Shown: piece after piece, positions 1-11,489 of the stretch
How positions within the stretch are numbered: the stretch's first letter is position 1
How the letters are laid out: each line of letters opens with the position of its first letter
Assembly: GCA_037176845.1 (NCBI GenBank)
Contig: JAYKXP010000014.1
Location: 186,001-250,000, forward strand
Origin: Paramarasmius palmivorus
Lineage: Eukaryota > Basidiomycota > Agaricomycetes > Agaricales > Marasmiaceae
Direction: 5' to 3'
Length of the DNA: 64,000 bases
The notes under the pieces: generated by a model
Database searches by the model: none
What the model was told of the DNA's origin: nothing
The model's input: only the letters and a program-made list of their open reading frames with translations
Position numbers and translations under genes: made by a program

Positions 1-241
1 ACCCCGATGGCTATGGCATAAACTGTGAGCTCAAATCGAATTTTCGTCTTGATTGTTATTGATTCTGTCTTTAGATTTGGCTGCTCCCAACACCGTCAAA
101 TTTGGCATTGAATCCAAACATTCGAACGATCTAACGTCGACGGAGGACTTCAAAAAGGCAATCGCGAAAGCCATGAATGACATGAAAACTATTTTTACAC
201 AGGTAGACCTTACACATACTCCCACACGTAGTAAATTATGA
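1..241 (+). CDS. Carnitine O-acetyltransferase, C-terminal end (partial)
   Basis: Only the last two exons are in the window. Exon 1-24 joins at donor 25 to acceptor 74 and reads PDGYGINY, the conserved C-terminal motif of choline/carnitine acyltransferases. It continues with FGIESKHS and a STEDF helix, also typical of the family's last helices. The family moves acetyl groups between CoA and carnitine in mitochondria and peroxisomes. The protein ends RSKL, a classical PTS1 peroxisomal signal, so this isoform is probably peroxisomal. The stop lies 22 bp from the stop of the convergent helicase gene. A GTAGAC donor-like site follows the CAG codon 12 residues before the end. The start and catalytic His are outside the window. 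Confidence 0.8.
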
Positions 242-263
242 TTTACAATTCTAATAATACTGC

Positions 264-3122
264 TCAAGGACCCCAAAATCGTCCGTCACGCAATTCAGCC
301 TCACTCAGCCATGCCTTCTCCCCTAATTTCTCTTCCAGATGCCGTTTGAGGTCGCCCACCAGGGAATTGGATCCAACGCCCTCCAAGAATGCACGGCTAG
401 TGACAATGATCATACCGCGCTTGCATCGGGTGAGCATCACGTTTGTTCGTCTGAGGTTAGTGAGGAATCCGATTTTCCTCGAACGAACCAAGGAGATAAC
501 GATTATGTCCTCCTCATTTCCTATCTGAATGTCAGCCAGCCAGCCGCTAACCACGTCCTTCCTTCAAGTGCAACTTACCTTGGAAAGAATCGACATTGAA
601 GCACTTGTCTTCCCATTGCAACTCCTGCTCTTTCATCAGATGCTCGACATAGTTTCTCTGCCCATCATAAGGCGTGATAATCCGGTAGTCTTCTTTTGCC
701 TCTTGGAGTTGCTGACCTATCTTCAGTATCATCAAAGCCTCGCTGGTGTTCTATACCTCGCGTATCAGCCAAGAAGCCCTGTTGAGGTATAACTTTAAGG
801 TTGTTACCTTGAATGACGACCCTTCAGGTTCTTCTTTGCCATTCACATCAACTAGCCGACAGGCCAGTATCTCGTCGGTGATGCGATGAAGCGGATTGGA
901 TTTGAGCAGACTATCATAGACCTGTTCGGATATAAAGCTCCCAATTTGCGGAGGCATACGGTCTAGATCACAGATGAGACCTGCATCATGAGGAAAGTGG
1001 ATAAGAAACCCTACATTGAGTATCGAGGAAATCGATACGTGAGCGTAGATGCTCAACTTCAAAAATACTCTTTAGATCTCCAAGATCTTCCTGACCATAA
1101 GGCGGCACTAGAAGACACTAAGAAGCTAGCCAAGATTCATTATCCCGGTACGTACATTGTTTATCATCCCCAATAAAGCATACTTTCCTGAGGGTGTTTT
1201 TTGCGATATCAAACGGTCCAAAGTAATCTCCAACTTGAATCTGACTTGCTTCATCGACAACCATGGTCTTGATCGGTATGAGCTGAGTAAATTTGGTGAG
1301 GAGTCGAGCAGAAAGCATGCTTAGGGTGCATAAAATGACACAGCAACCTTGCAAATCTCTGGGCGAAGTCTTCAAGAAGTGATTCGATGGTATCAGGTTG
1401 TTTCGGACTTCGCCATATAGATGTTCATGCCTGTACGTCGCAAAAGTTATTAGCAGTAATATCATAGGACAGACAAAACGGTCATCACCAGTCAAAATAG
1501 AAATCCTTTGAGCACAAGAGCTTCCATTTGGTAAATCCCACTTTCACGAGTTTTTCTGCTATGTTCTTGACCGCAACATTTGACTGCGCCACCAACCAGA
1601 TCCCGGAAAACCCTGCTTCGACGGATGTTACAACGTATTCGGCGATTACAGACGTTTTTCCTGTTCCCGGAGGCCCTTGGATCAGGACGATCCGATGTTC
1701 GTCAGAGTCAGATAACATGTGCTCGACAGCGACAGTCTGGGATGGATTAAGATTTGATTCAGTACTCTCTGGTATAGATAGCGGTTGAGACTTTTGCTTG
1801 GACCACCCCTCCGGCCATGTCAAAAGTTCGGTATCTGAAGGCGGAAACCAGATGTTTTGAACCCAAGGGTTATGTTCCAGAGAATGTTGTCCTTGAAGAA
1901 CGCGCAAGGCAATGTCCGCTCTCTTCATATCCGCACGCGTTGGGCCATCACGGCCCGTAGAGACGATTGAAGTGACTGTAGCGTTATTCACCATTGTGCC
2001 CTTGGCAAAACTCGCGTTTCGTCCAACAACGTCCAGGCTCCGACTAGAGACCGTGTAAGAAGCTCCCTGTTCAGTCCTTACCCGGACCTTTAAATCCTGA
2101 TAACACGTTAACCATGTCAATAAAGCGGCTCGGCAGGAAAGAGGATAATGTACCTGGTCCCTTCTGATCTTGTTTTTGAAAGATTGTGATTGGACTTGAA
2201 CCATGTCTGTTCCTCCAAGATGGAGAGATGGGTTTGAGAACGCATGCGTCGTCTCCATAGGCTTGAGAGAATCTAGTCGTAGATCATCGCCCGCCAACTT
2301 GGCCAGCATATCCAGTTGCTAAGTAGTAAGCATTAGTTCCATTTGAAATCTGAAGGCACCATCGAAGCGTACATCCTCATTGAACTTGCGCAAATCTATT
2401 CTCGGAGCCACATCGAATGTCTGTTGGTCATTCTCGAATGTGGGAATGAAATACGCAGCCCAGGCACGTTGCATCATGTCAAGTTCCTTGCTATTGTCTC
2501 CGGCCTCGTAGAATAGATCCCCAAAAACATCCTTCACTATCGATTTATGGACCTTGACGGCCTCTCCAAGACACTGGATGATGGCATGAAGGGGGTCCAT
2601 CCTATCCTTCGGTCGTTCCTCTGGTTCTAGGGAAGCTTCCAATGCAGACTGTATGTCCACACCCTGGTAGATGCGTAGACCGAGATCGGAGTACAGGGTA
2701 AGGGCCAATGGTGCAAGATCAAACGCGAAGATGCCTGCTGGGTGAGCGAGGACGCGCTGGATCCACTCGCGTTGTACGGGGAGTTCCTTCGACGCTTCAT
2801 TGTCGTTTCCCTTTCCATTCCTAGAGCCTTTCCCTCTCCTACGCTTTTCGGGACGATTTCCAGGGAACTCTACCACTAGGCAGAGTTTTCCTCCAACAAT
2901 AGCCAGCGCTGCCAGCGCTTTCGTTTGCTGGTCATACCCAGGAGATATACCAAGCGGTCCTGGATTGCGTTCAAGGAACACATCAATGGTCACATCCTCC
3001 AGCTTGGATTCCTCGACAACGTGGTACTTGATGCTCTGTGTGTTTAAATTGCTGTACTGGGAACCTCCATCGATTAGGTTTTGCGAGAAAGTGGGAAGAG
3101 GATTTTTCCTTGGTTTGGGCAT
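264..3122 (-). CDS. UPF1-like superfamily 1 RNA/DNA helicase
   Basis: A multi-exon helicase of roughly 830-850 residues starts at the ATG at 3122. Conserved motifs appear in order: I GPPGTGKTS (near 1670), II VVDEASQ (near 1255), III GDDKQLPPYG (spliced across an intron near 1130-1190), YRMPPQIG (near 950), V DSFQGNEED (spliced near 540-590), and VI NVMLTRCKRG (near 420). All frames join through GT-AG introns, so the gene looks intact. This is the SF1B UPF1/SMUBP2/ZNFX1 type, acting on RNA or DNA with ATP hydrolysis. The first 250 residues are not helicase. Segments ALAALAI, FAFDLAPLAL and GVDIQSAL resemble a degenerate RNase D-like 3'-5' exonuclease fold, which is inference. The subfamily is not resolved. 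Confidence 0.85.
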
Positions 3123-3359
3123 TTGAGGAGCAAGTAGTCAAAAAGTCAGGCTAGTCGAGGCTGAATGAAGAGATGGTGAAGTTGGGCGCAGCAGTCGAGG
3201 TTGAGCATGTTGAAAGAGAAGGACGCTAGAAGGACGTCCCCGCAGTAATAAACTCAAGCGCCCAAGCTGTACACGCAAAGGAATCGACGCTCGTTATCGC
3301 CATAAGCGCTCGGATTAAGGCAGCTTGCTCCCATACCACCACTGTCACTGAACCCAGAA

Positions 3360-4150
3360 ATGCAGGACTTGACACACCTACTGTTGCAGCAGGTCAACCG
3401 CAAGCCATCCACAGACGTTCTAATGCAGTGCAACGTGCAGTCGTTAAAAGGGACGGAGACTTTTTCTCTACAAAGTTACAGGGTCCGAGGGAGAGCCTTA
3501 CGAACGGCTGGCGGTCTCTCTCCGAACTGGCTTCTTCTCTAGATTCTATCGTGGTTCTTTCAGATTATGCATCTGTCTACGCAACGATATCCTCGTGGTT
3601 TGAAAAAGCAAAATATGTGTCTGATATGGGTATGGCCTTCCGAACGAAACAACTCATCGAGGCATCTAGTATCTCCTTTTCACTGACTCGTCGAATTGGT
3701 TGGACCTGCCGGAATAGGTGAGTATTTCCCTAGTCTATCGTGATTCAAGGATGCGACGTCAGTGACGCCAACGTTCCCGGGAAAATCATTGCTCATTCTT
3801 TATATCCTGGTCGAACGGCTACTGAGAGGTCTTGGAACGTGGCTTCAGACAGAAAAAAATCTACTTTACAACGGTGTCTTTGAGATAGCCAACGACGCAG
3901 CTCTCGAAAGCTGGATCGACAACGTACTTGGCATAGAGACAGGGATTCTACTCCCAAGAACCACTTGGTACTTGTTGGATTCCGCCACAGCTCTTGAGCC
4001 CCTCATGCTGTTAGGAGTGCGCACCATTGCATCATACAGGCAGCATTGCCTGGGTCACGAAAATAGAATTGTAAAGTTCTCAGTTTACTGTTTCTCGGAA
4101 GCTTTGGATTATATGGTAAGACGGTTTATTGTCCTCAAGACGCAACTAAA
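3360..4150 (+). pseudogene. Decayed P-loop NTPase-family gene (paralogue of 14802-15836)
   Basis: Translations align along their length with the intact gene at 14802: LLQQVN.KPST, DSIVVLSDYASVYA, ILVERLLRGL and LLPRTTWYLLD. The reading frame changes at least three times. About 13 bases are missing near 3416-3430. A 5-base shortening lies just before the Walker A motif near 3695. Near 4040 the conserved stretch lies in another frame and soon meets a stop. The Walker A GPAGIGKS can still be read across the intron position, but not in frame with the upstream exon. The locus therefore looks like a dead or dying copy. In Agaricomycetes this type of ATPase belongs to large, fast-evolving families related to Crinkler effector NTPases; that assignment is inference. 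Confidence 0.6.
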
Positions 4151-4343
4151 GTAGATGAAAATGCAGTACATAGATGGAATAAAAAGAGCGAGGCATGCAT
4201 GGATATGACCAAGAAATCCAAGGAAATTGAAGAGAGTAAACGAATGAGTGTGTCTGCAGAGTCCAATGAACTTGAGTATGTATGTACTTTTAGAGCTGTC
4301 CGTCTAAGTAACTTGCTTCCATCCTATATCATTACAACTGTCA

Positions 4344-7300
4344 TCATTGAGGTTTTGGGCTGGTTGGTCGCGACCCCCGAGCACCACCATCGGGTTGTTC
4401 ATTGACCGGACGAGCAAGGGGTGAACCTCGGCCAGCCGGTGAAGGATTGTTGGGAGTCAGAGATGGTGAGTTGCCTCCCATCGCGCCAGGATTGAGCAGA
4501 GACGATGTCAGTTCGTTCATCGGCGACGGTGTGTTCGTTGGTGGGAAGCGAGGGTCGAATTGTGACATCCCTGTCATTTGCATGCTCATGGGGTTCATCA
4601 TTGGATTACCCATTCCCATCATCGACATTCGAGGATCGAAGCCCATGTTGCCCATACCCATACCCATACCACCCATACCCATCATGCCATTACCAGTCAT
4701 CATCGGGTTCATCTGCGGTGAGGCACCGTTACCGTTACCATCACCGCCCACTTGAGAACCGCCCGACGAGAATGCCATCATAGCCTGCTGATACGCTGCT
4801 TGCGCAGCTTGCTGGGCAGCAAACATCTGTTGTGGATTGAAACCTGGCATCATACTGTAGCCTGTCATCATCGGGTTCATTCCACCGCCAGTCATCATAG
4901 GGTTCATACCCATACCACCAGTCATCATCGGGTTCATGCCCATCATCATGGGATTCATACCCATCATCATTGGGTTCATCCCAAACTGACCGCCGTATAG
5001 AGAACCACCTTGTTGCATCTGGTCGAGTTGTTGGCGTTGAGCGTCATCGAACCGACGTTGTCTCTCTTCGGCCATACGCTTTTCGCGTTCGCGTTCAGTC
5101 AATGCTGCACCCATGCCACCCTCACGTTTACGCTCACGTTCATGAGCAGTGATGGCACCCAACAAGCCTGTCTGGGGAGGCGGCGGCTTGTTGGGCACGT
5201 TGATAAGTGAGGCACCACTTTCACGAGCAAGTTCTTCCTGACGCTTGGCGGAACGGTCTTGTTTGTCTTGTAGACCGGCTGAGAGTAGGCCTTGTGGTGT
5301 GAAAGCTTTGGTCATGGTCTGTGATGGAGGTTCTAGTTGTACGAAGGTGTCGCGACCGTTGCTGGGAGGTTCAGATGTACGATTAGGGTCGAGGACTTGA
5401 TTCCATATGTTCTGGTTGTGTCGAGGGGCAGTTGGTTGAGGATGATGAGGCTGGGATTGGGGTTGTGGATGAGGCTGCGCAGCCATATTGTCTTCATAGT
5501 ACATGCTTCGTCCCATTTGCGAATATTGTTCCGACGGACGACGGGACATATATTCCTCATCACCTTCGGGGTTCTCAGAACGATTGATCCTTTTGATCGA
5601 CTGAATGTACTCACCGACGGGACGACCAGGGGGTACTTGAGGTAATGTTCGAGGTGGCCGGAGATGTGGAGGTTGCTGAGAGTAGTCGTTATCACCTCCA
5701 GGCCCGGGAGGTCTGACAGAATTATTTGACGAAGCTGGTGCAGAAGGTGTCTTGGCTGTAGGTTCACCATCTGAATCAACCTCTTCGTCGTCCTCATCAT
5801 CATCTCCTTCGTCTTCGTCATCCTCTTCATCTTCATCGCTGCTCCAAGCACCCTCTCCTGCCTTCGCAGACCGCATCTTTCGTTTGCCATTCGCAACTCT
5901 ACCGGGCCTACTTATTGCTGCTGCAGCCGCTGCTTGTTGTGCCTGTGCCTTGGCTTTCCTTTCGGCAGCCTTTGTCGAAGGCGCGAATGATGATTTGGCA
6001 CCGGCGACTTTGACCGGGACAGGGGTAGGGGTCGGCGAAGCTGAGGTTGCACGAGGCGTTCGTAAGGGTGCAGTGCTGGCAGCAGTGGTCGGCGAGGCAA
6101 CGTTCTTCTCTGCCTCCAACTGTTCTTCAGACGCGTCTGCAACATCAAGATACGACAGAGCAGCTAAAACATCCAAACTGGAATCGTCTGTCACGGCTGG
6201 GGGTGGTGGAGGTGATGACGCCTTTGGTTTTTGCGTCGGCGGCGAAGCTGTACGTCCTGGACCACGAGCAGAGCTAACAGTATCAAAATCACCCATTGTG
6301 TCTTCTTCTTCTTCTTCGTCTTCTTCGACTTGAGCTGGGCGACGGACTGGAGGCTGTTGCTGGTGTTGTTGGAGGTATGAAGGAGACTCGATGTTTCCTG
6401 ACAAATTCATACGGCTATTCATCGCCTGTTGTGTTTGTTGCGCACGTGCACCCGAGGGTTTACGTCCCAGGGGCCCTGGTCGTGAAGGTACCGAGGTGGT
6501 GGTGGGCACACTGCTAACGCTACCTCCACCAGAGGAAGGTCTTTCATCTGCACTTCCGATATCTGATTTCTTGTCTCTATTACTGCCCCTCTCCACAAAT
6601 GCCATAGGAGTACCTTGTCTGACGACCGGTGAAGTTCCCCCAGAAGCGAAGCGGCTCGAGGCGTTGTTTACAGGTTTGACAACTCCTGCCGAAGGACCCT
6701 GAGTATGCGTGGGAGTCGGTCCAGAAAATTCCGCCGACGAATCATCGCCCTCGTCATCTCGATCAGTCTCGGCGATTGTCGTTGGCATTCGTCCGGCGTA
6801 GGAACTCTGCAGTTGTTGTTGCTGTTGTTGCATGTAATACAGTGCTCCAGCTTCGTTACCAAATTCGTCGTCTCCTGTACTAGGCATGGACGCCGAGGGT
6901 GCAATGGATGATGGTCGAGAAGCATTGGTTGAAGCTGTCGCTGAAGGAGCTCGGTGCATGGATTTAGTAGGAGAATCTGAAGGTTGAAGAGACAACGCAA
7001 CAGTAGAATGCGTAGGAGAATAAGGTGACGTTAGAATAGACCCTGGCGGAGAACGTGGACGTTCTGGTTGACGGTCTCGAATAGATGGTGCTCCTGGGGA
7101 TGGAAGACGAGGAGGATCTCGAAAAGATGGGGCACCTGGCGATGGAAGACGGGGCGGTACAGAAGGGGCTGAATGAACAGAAATAGGCGACTGTGGCTTG
7201 TTCTGCTCCGATACACTAGAGAGCACCGACCCAGGCTTCGACGATGAGGGTGGTCGTGGAGATGCTAATGGTGAACTGGACCTTACATTGGCACTATCAC

Positions 7301-9630
7301 GGTCGAAGGATGTCCTTCCAGTGCTTGGTCCCACACGAGTACCTGCCAAAGAGGCGTTGAAGGAAGAGGAGTCGGTGCTACGTGAGCTAGTCAGACCATC
7401 TTTGACCGGAGGTGGCGGTGGACTCCTTCCTCGGGAGCTACCAGGAGGACTGACTGACAACGGACCAGCAGTAAACTTGCTACTCTCCTCATGACCAAGA
7501 GGCGGCGTTCTGGGTTCTTCGGGTATAGGTTGAGCTTCAACATTCTCAGCCCCTGTTGTTCCGTGAAGTGAAGGTTTGGGTCCAAGCATGCTAGCAGCAT
7601 CTCCTGACATGGACCTTCCATGAGTGTAAACGCTGCTCTTCTCGGTGATTGGCGTAAGTAAATGCCGTTCCTGCTGTTGGTCTGTTCGATCGAAGCTCAA
7701 AGGAGGTAGTTGAGGACCACGACTACCAGCCGTGGTGGTGGTCGCTCCACCATTTTGCGGGAGAGTAGCAGAACGCTGATGAGTTGGTTGTATTGGACTG
7801 CCTTGTTGTTGCATCTTCTGGTTGAGGACGTTGAGGAAACGAGCTCGTATAGCAGACGTTCGTTCTTCTCGTGGATCAAATCTTTCTGCTTGTTCACGAT
7901 CAAGGAAGAGAAGCTGATATTCATCGCCATGAGAATATATTTTTTACTCTGAACAACGAGATACTCACGTCCTTGTGTGGTCCAACTGGGTAACCGAACA
8001 TCAAAGACACAGGATCCCGAGGGTCCCATGTCCATGCTTGGGGCCTACCATATAGTTTGAATGCATCATGGAAAGCTTGGTACAGTCAGCCAATTGAACG
8101 TGTGCAAGGAGACGCTACTTACCGATCACCCACTTGAGCATCTCAGCCGCTGGAGAAAGATTACCCTCTAACTGAGGCATGACCAGTAACCAGCCTTCTC
8201 TACCTCTCATCCCGCCAGCAAGCTCCTCTTGGCCTAACGTTCCCTCAAGCTTAACTAATGTGCTTCTTGTGATGAGTTCCGGCCTTTCAGGGTATACTGC
8301 GAACGCTTGAGTGACGTCCGTTATAGTCAAAAGCGGCTTCCTCTTGTCCTTTGGTTTTTGTGATGTGTACACAGTTATATTAGCCTTTGGTGGAAGCGCG
8401 TTGGGTCCATTATGATCTTTGGCTGAGAATAAATTGGACATTCTTCTCATTTTGCCGCCTGTGCCGACGTTTGTCGTCAATGGGTTCGTAGCGCCATTGT
8501 TATCCGAATTTATTCGCCCCAGTTCGTCCGTAGTTTCAGCGCCAGCGGTGATGACCATCCAGACAGATTTCCAGTCTGTTTGTCCGGCTATACGTATACG
8601 AACCCATCCTTCGAGCCTTCCGTTATTTAATGTAGAAGGTATATCTCGTGCTGAGTCAGATGGTTAGCAACGACAAAACAAAGGGTAAAATACCAATGTG
8701 GCTCACCACTGAGGGTAATTCTTATCAGATGTGCTGTATATATTTCTTCGAGTCGCGATTTCTCCCAAGCAGCGAGTCGTAGTGCGCTTGCCCATGAAAT
8801 GAGAGCATTGGTGTTTGGACAGGCGAAAAAGAGTAGGTTGGATCCCGCAGTGTTGAGTGTCAGGACATTTTCCTGACGTTGAGGATCTGGGCTTCCCGGT
8901 ACGGGTATTGATATGGCACCCAAGACTTGTATAAACTAGATGGAGCATGAAACACAATCAGAATGGAAAACGTCAAGAGATTGATATAACGACGCACTGC
9001 ATCCGTCATATTGATATAAGTAGGCGGAACTTCTTTGCCTTCCTGGCTCGCCTGGTTGATGGCATTCATATCCCATAAACTGAGGGTGGTACCGCCGAGC
9101 TGTGCCCAGACCTCAGTCCAGCCTTCGTCTCTCGCAGGCTTGTGGCCATTGGCGTCACGTTCGATACGGCGAACTAGGGGTCCAGAAAAGTAGACTTTAT
9201 GTGCATGTGTCGCGTTAAGCTGCACGACTGAACGAATCTCCGGATGAAGTTGTAAAGGAGGTTGCTGTTGGGACTGGGGTGCAAGGGGTGGAGACTGGGG
9301 TGGTTGATGTTGTGAAGGGGGTGTTTGCGGGGGTTGTTGAGCCTGCTGAGACCCCATGCTACCGTTCAATGACGGACTCCTCTGGTGCTGCTGCTGATCA
9401 TTGGGAGACGATGGTTGTTTCCTGTTGAAAGAAAAGAAAGAAGACGATCTGGTATGTGAAGGTGAAGAACTGGCTGAAGAAGGCTGAGGTCGATGCTGAG
9501 CAACCTGCATAGTTGAATCCTGAGAAGAATGCGAAGTAAAGTGGTGAGAAGGAGTGTTTGCCTTGAACTGTTGTAGCTGTGTAGGTGGAATGAATGAGGA
9601 ATTTCTGCTGTCCCACTTGGGGCTGCTCAT
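4344..9630 (-). CDS. Skg3/Caf120-like PH-domain protein, low-complexity tail
   Basis: Exons 9630-8998, 8935-8707, 8650-8123, 8075-7969 and 7913-4344 join in frame to 1688 residues. The N-terminus is Ser/Gln/Pro-rich. A split PH domain follows from about residue 130 (HKVYFSGPLVRR, then ALISWASALRLA and WKSVWMVI), and then a conserved block RPQAWTWDPRDP, FGYPVGPHKD and LFLDREQAE. That order matches fungal Caf120/Skg3 proteins, linked in yeast to the CCR4-NOT complex and the bud neck. The last 1150 residues, one exon, are disordered: Pro/Ser/Gln-rich, with an acidic run near 5780-5840 and a Met/Asn repeat near 4650-4990. The start is the first ATG of the conserved frame. The exact role here is inferred. 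Confidence 0.85.
4645..4990 (-). repeat. In-gene Met/Asn/Gly repeat (MNPMM type)
   Basis: Within the Skg3/Caf120-like tail, MNPMM followed by MG, TG or TGG recurs at least six times between about 4860 and 4990. A related GMG/NPMM-rich stretch follows at 4570-4700. On the plus strand it shows as repeated catcatNGGgttcat units. Unequal copy lengths suggest slippage or unequal exchange. Confidence 0.8.
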
Positions 9631-9812
9631 CCACTACAAGAATAACAGGCTCGCAAAAGGCAGACGACTCCAAGTTTGACACAATGTCAGAGTGAACGTC
9701 AAGTTTCTTCGCTTTCTCAAGGCTGTGAATCTACTACACGTGCATCACCGCCCGGACGTCATTCAACGGTAACCGAAGGGTAACAATAAAATCTAGGCGC
9801 CTGTGCGTCTAT

Positions 9813-10900
9813 CTATTCCCGACTCGCTTCACTCGTCTCCCGACGCTCTTCGACCTTGGGTGCATGCTCGTACTGTCCAAATCCCAGTGAGTTTTGCACT
9901 TCACTGTCGGCAGCATCGGGCTCCAGCTGTCCATATTTGTTCCGTCGAGCCCTGTAGAATGTTGGTGTGTATTTTTAGTTAGGCCACCTCACAACAATTT
10001 GTCAGTCAACGCACCGGAAGAACGTGTAAGACAGGACAACGGATTCCACATTTCTACATGCCGGATCATCCAACATATCTTTATCGATGAAGAACAGGAG
10101 CGGCATGTCCACCTCCTCTCCAGCAAGCAATTTTTGCTCCTCAAAGCAGAAACATTCCACTTTGGAGAAATAAGGTGCTATCTGGATACAGGGAGGGGTA
10201 CATGCATCTAAGCGAAAGCGCTCAAAGTCAAAGAAGATCAAACTCTACTCACCCTGTCCGGTGTAACATTATATGTCGCAATCCCAATGATATCCTTGTT
10301 ACTGTTGTTCTTTGCTGTATAGAAAGCCAAGCTAGTTTCACCTGGCAACACGCTAACGAATTTCTGTTGGGGCTTGAAACTCCAGGGTAGCTGCTCGCTT
10401 CGGTCAGCATTGAAATGCACTTTGATGCGCCTTGCCTCCTCAACAGGGACGAGTCGTTCTGGATCAAATCGTCCTGTCCCGACATTCGGCGTACCGGCAA
10501 AACCGGTCGCAGCGCAGAACATTCGATAAAGGGGAACTGCGGCGTAGGTGATTCCCAGGGCTGCTATCATCTGAGGTGAGGATACTAGAATTGAGAAACG
10601 ATTGATTCATTTCATGGGGACATGCCAACGCACCACAGCAGCGCTGTACATCAACAGTGCCCGGTTTTTCTCTCTGTACATCTCTTCTCTACTTTGAAAT
10701 TTCGGTCGTGATCCGGGTTGAGGTGAGGCATTTGAAGAAGAATTCGGAGACGATTCTTGTGAATTTGCCTGGGGGTTCGAGTCGGTATTGACATATCTTC
10801 GACTAGTATTGCCTAGGGACAGATGGTTTCTTTTGGCTTGGGAAATAGTGTGATAGTATTCGTCCCTTCTTGTAGGGTAATGGAAGAAATCATGTAGCAT
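9813..10900 (-). CDS. COX11: Cytochrome c oxidase assembly protein COX11
   Basis: Exons 10900-10634, 10570-10253, 10181-10015 and 9951-9813 join in frame to 296 residues. The order is a Ser/Asn-rich N-terminal stretch fitting a mitochondrial presequence, one membrane helix (MIAALGITYAAVPLYRMFC), then the conserved intermembrane domain with TPNVGTG, FNADRSEQLPW, PGETSLAFYTAKN and the copper-binding CFCFEEQ. COX11 delivers copper to the CuB site of Cox1 at the inner mitochondrial membrane. After the SYTFF segment there is a C-terminal extension of about 40 charged residues. The ATG at 10900 begins the conserved frame; a further upstream exon cannot be excluded. Confidence 0.92.
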
Positions 10901-11489
10901 TCTCGAGCGGCATTTTGGGGCAGAGAAAGAGGTTACCTAGAGGGACATAAACAACTTTAGACTTTTCTTCGGACTTTGCTTCAAAAACCAATCACTCACA
11001 TAGCTCAAAGAATGAGGGCATTGCAAGCGGGAATGTGCCCTCGTCGCCTGCTGAAAAGATCGAGCAAGGACGTTCATCAGAGAGCTGTGAGTCCAATGCG
11101 GTCACGCGTGTCAACACGGTCCGTGCGCATGCGTAACAATCGGATAACTTGTCCTTCCCCGTCACCATCGGTCTGAGTGCCGAACTTTGAAGACCATTTT
11201 GAACTTTCCACTCTCTCCCCACTGACAGATGCTAACACGGCCTCGGAAACATGCGAAGTACAATTGGTGGCGGAACACTGGTTTCAAGGTACATTAATTT
11301 CTCAAGTTATTATCGGTAGCATGCGGTTAACCACAATTCAAAAGAGTTGGAGTCGTTTCTTCTCAGTTACGGTAACGAATCTACCTACTTTTCCCGTGAT
11401 GATCGTACGATGTCTACTTGAGCGCAACTTGAGCGCGCTCATAAAAACCAGGCCAAGAAAACTTGGAGGTTTTGACCACCTTCTCAACT
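10901..11489. other. Intergenic, no supported gene
   Basis: This lies between divergent COX11 and the DUF6534 gene. Open frames here have no recognisable domain and no consistent splice pattern. It probably holds both promoters. Confidence 0.4.

Noticed and set aside
5752..6333. Ser-rich plus-strand ORF of 193 codons
   Set aside because: It is the antisense of the acidic and Pro-rich part of the Skg3/Caf120-like exon; TCT/TCA runs are complements of Asp/Glu codons.
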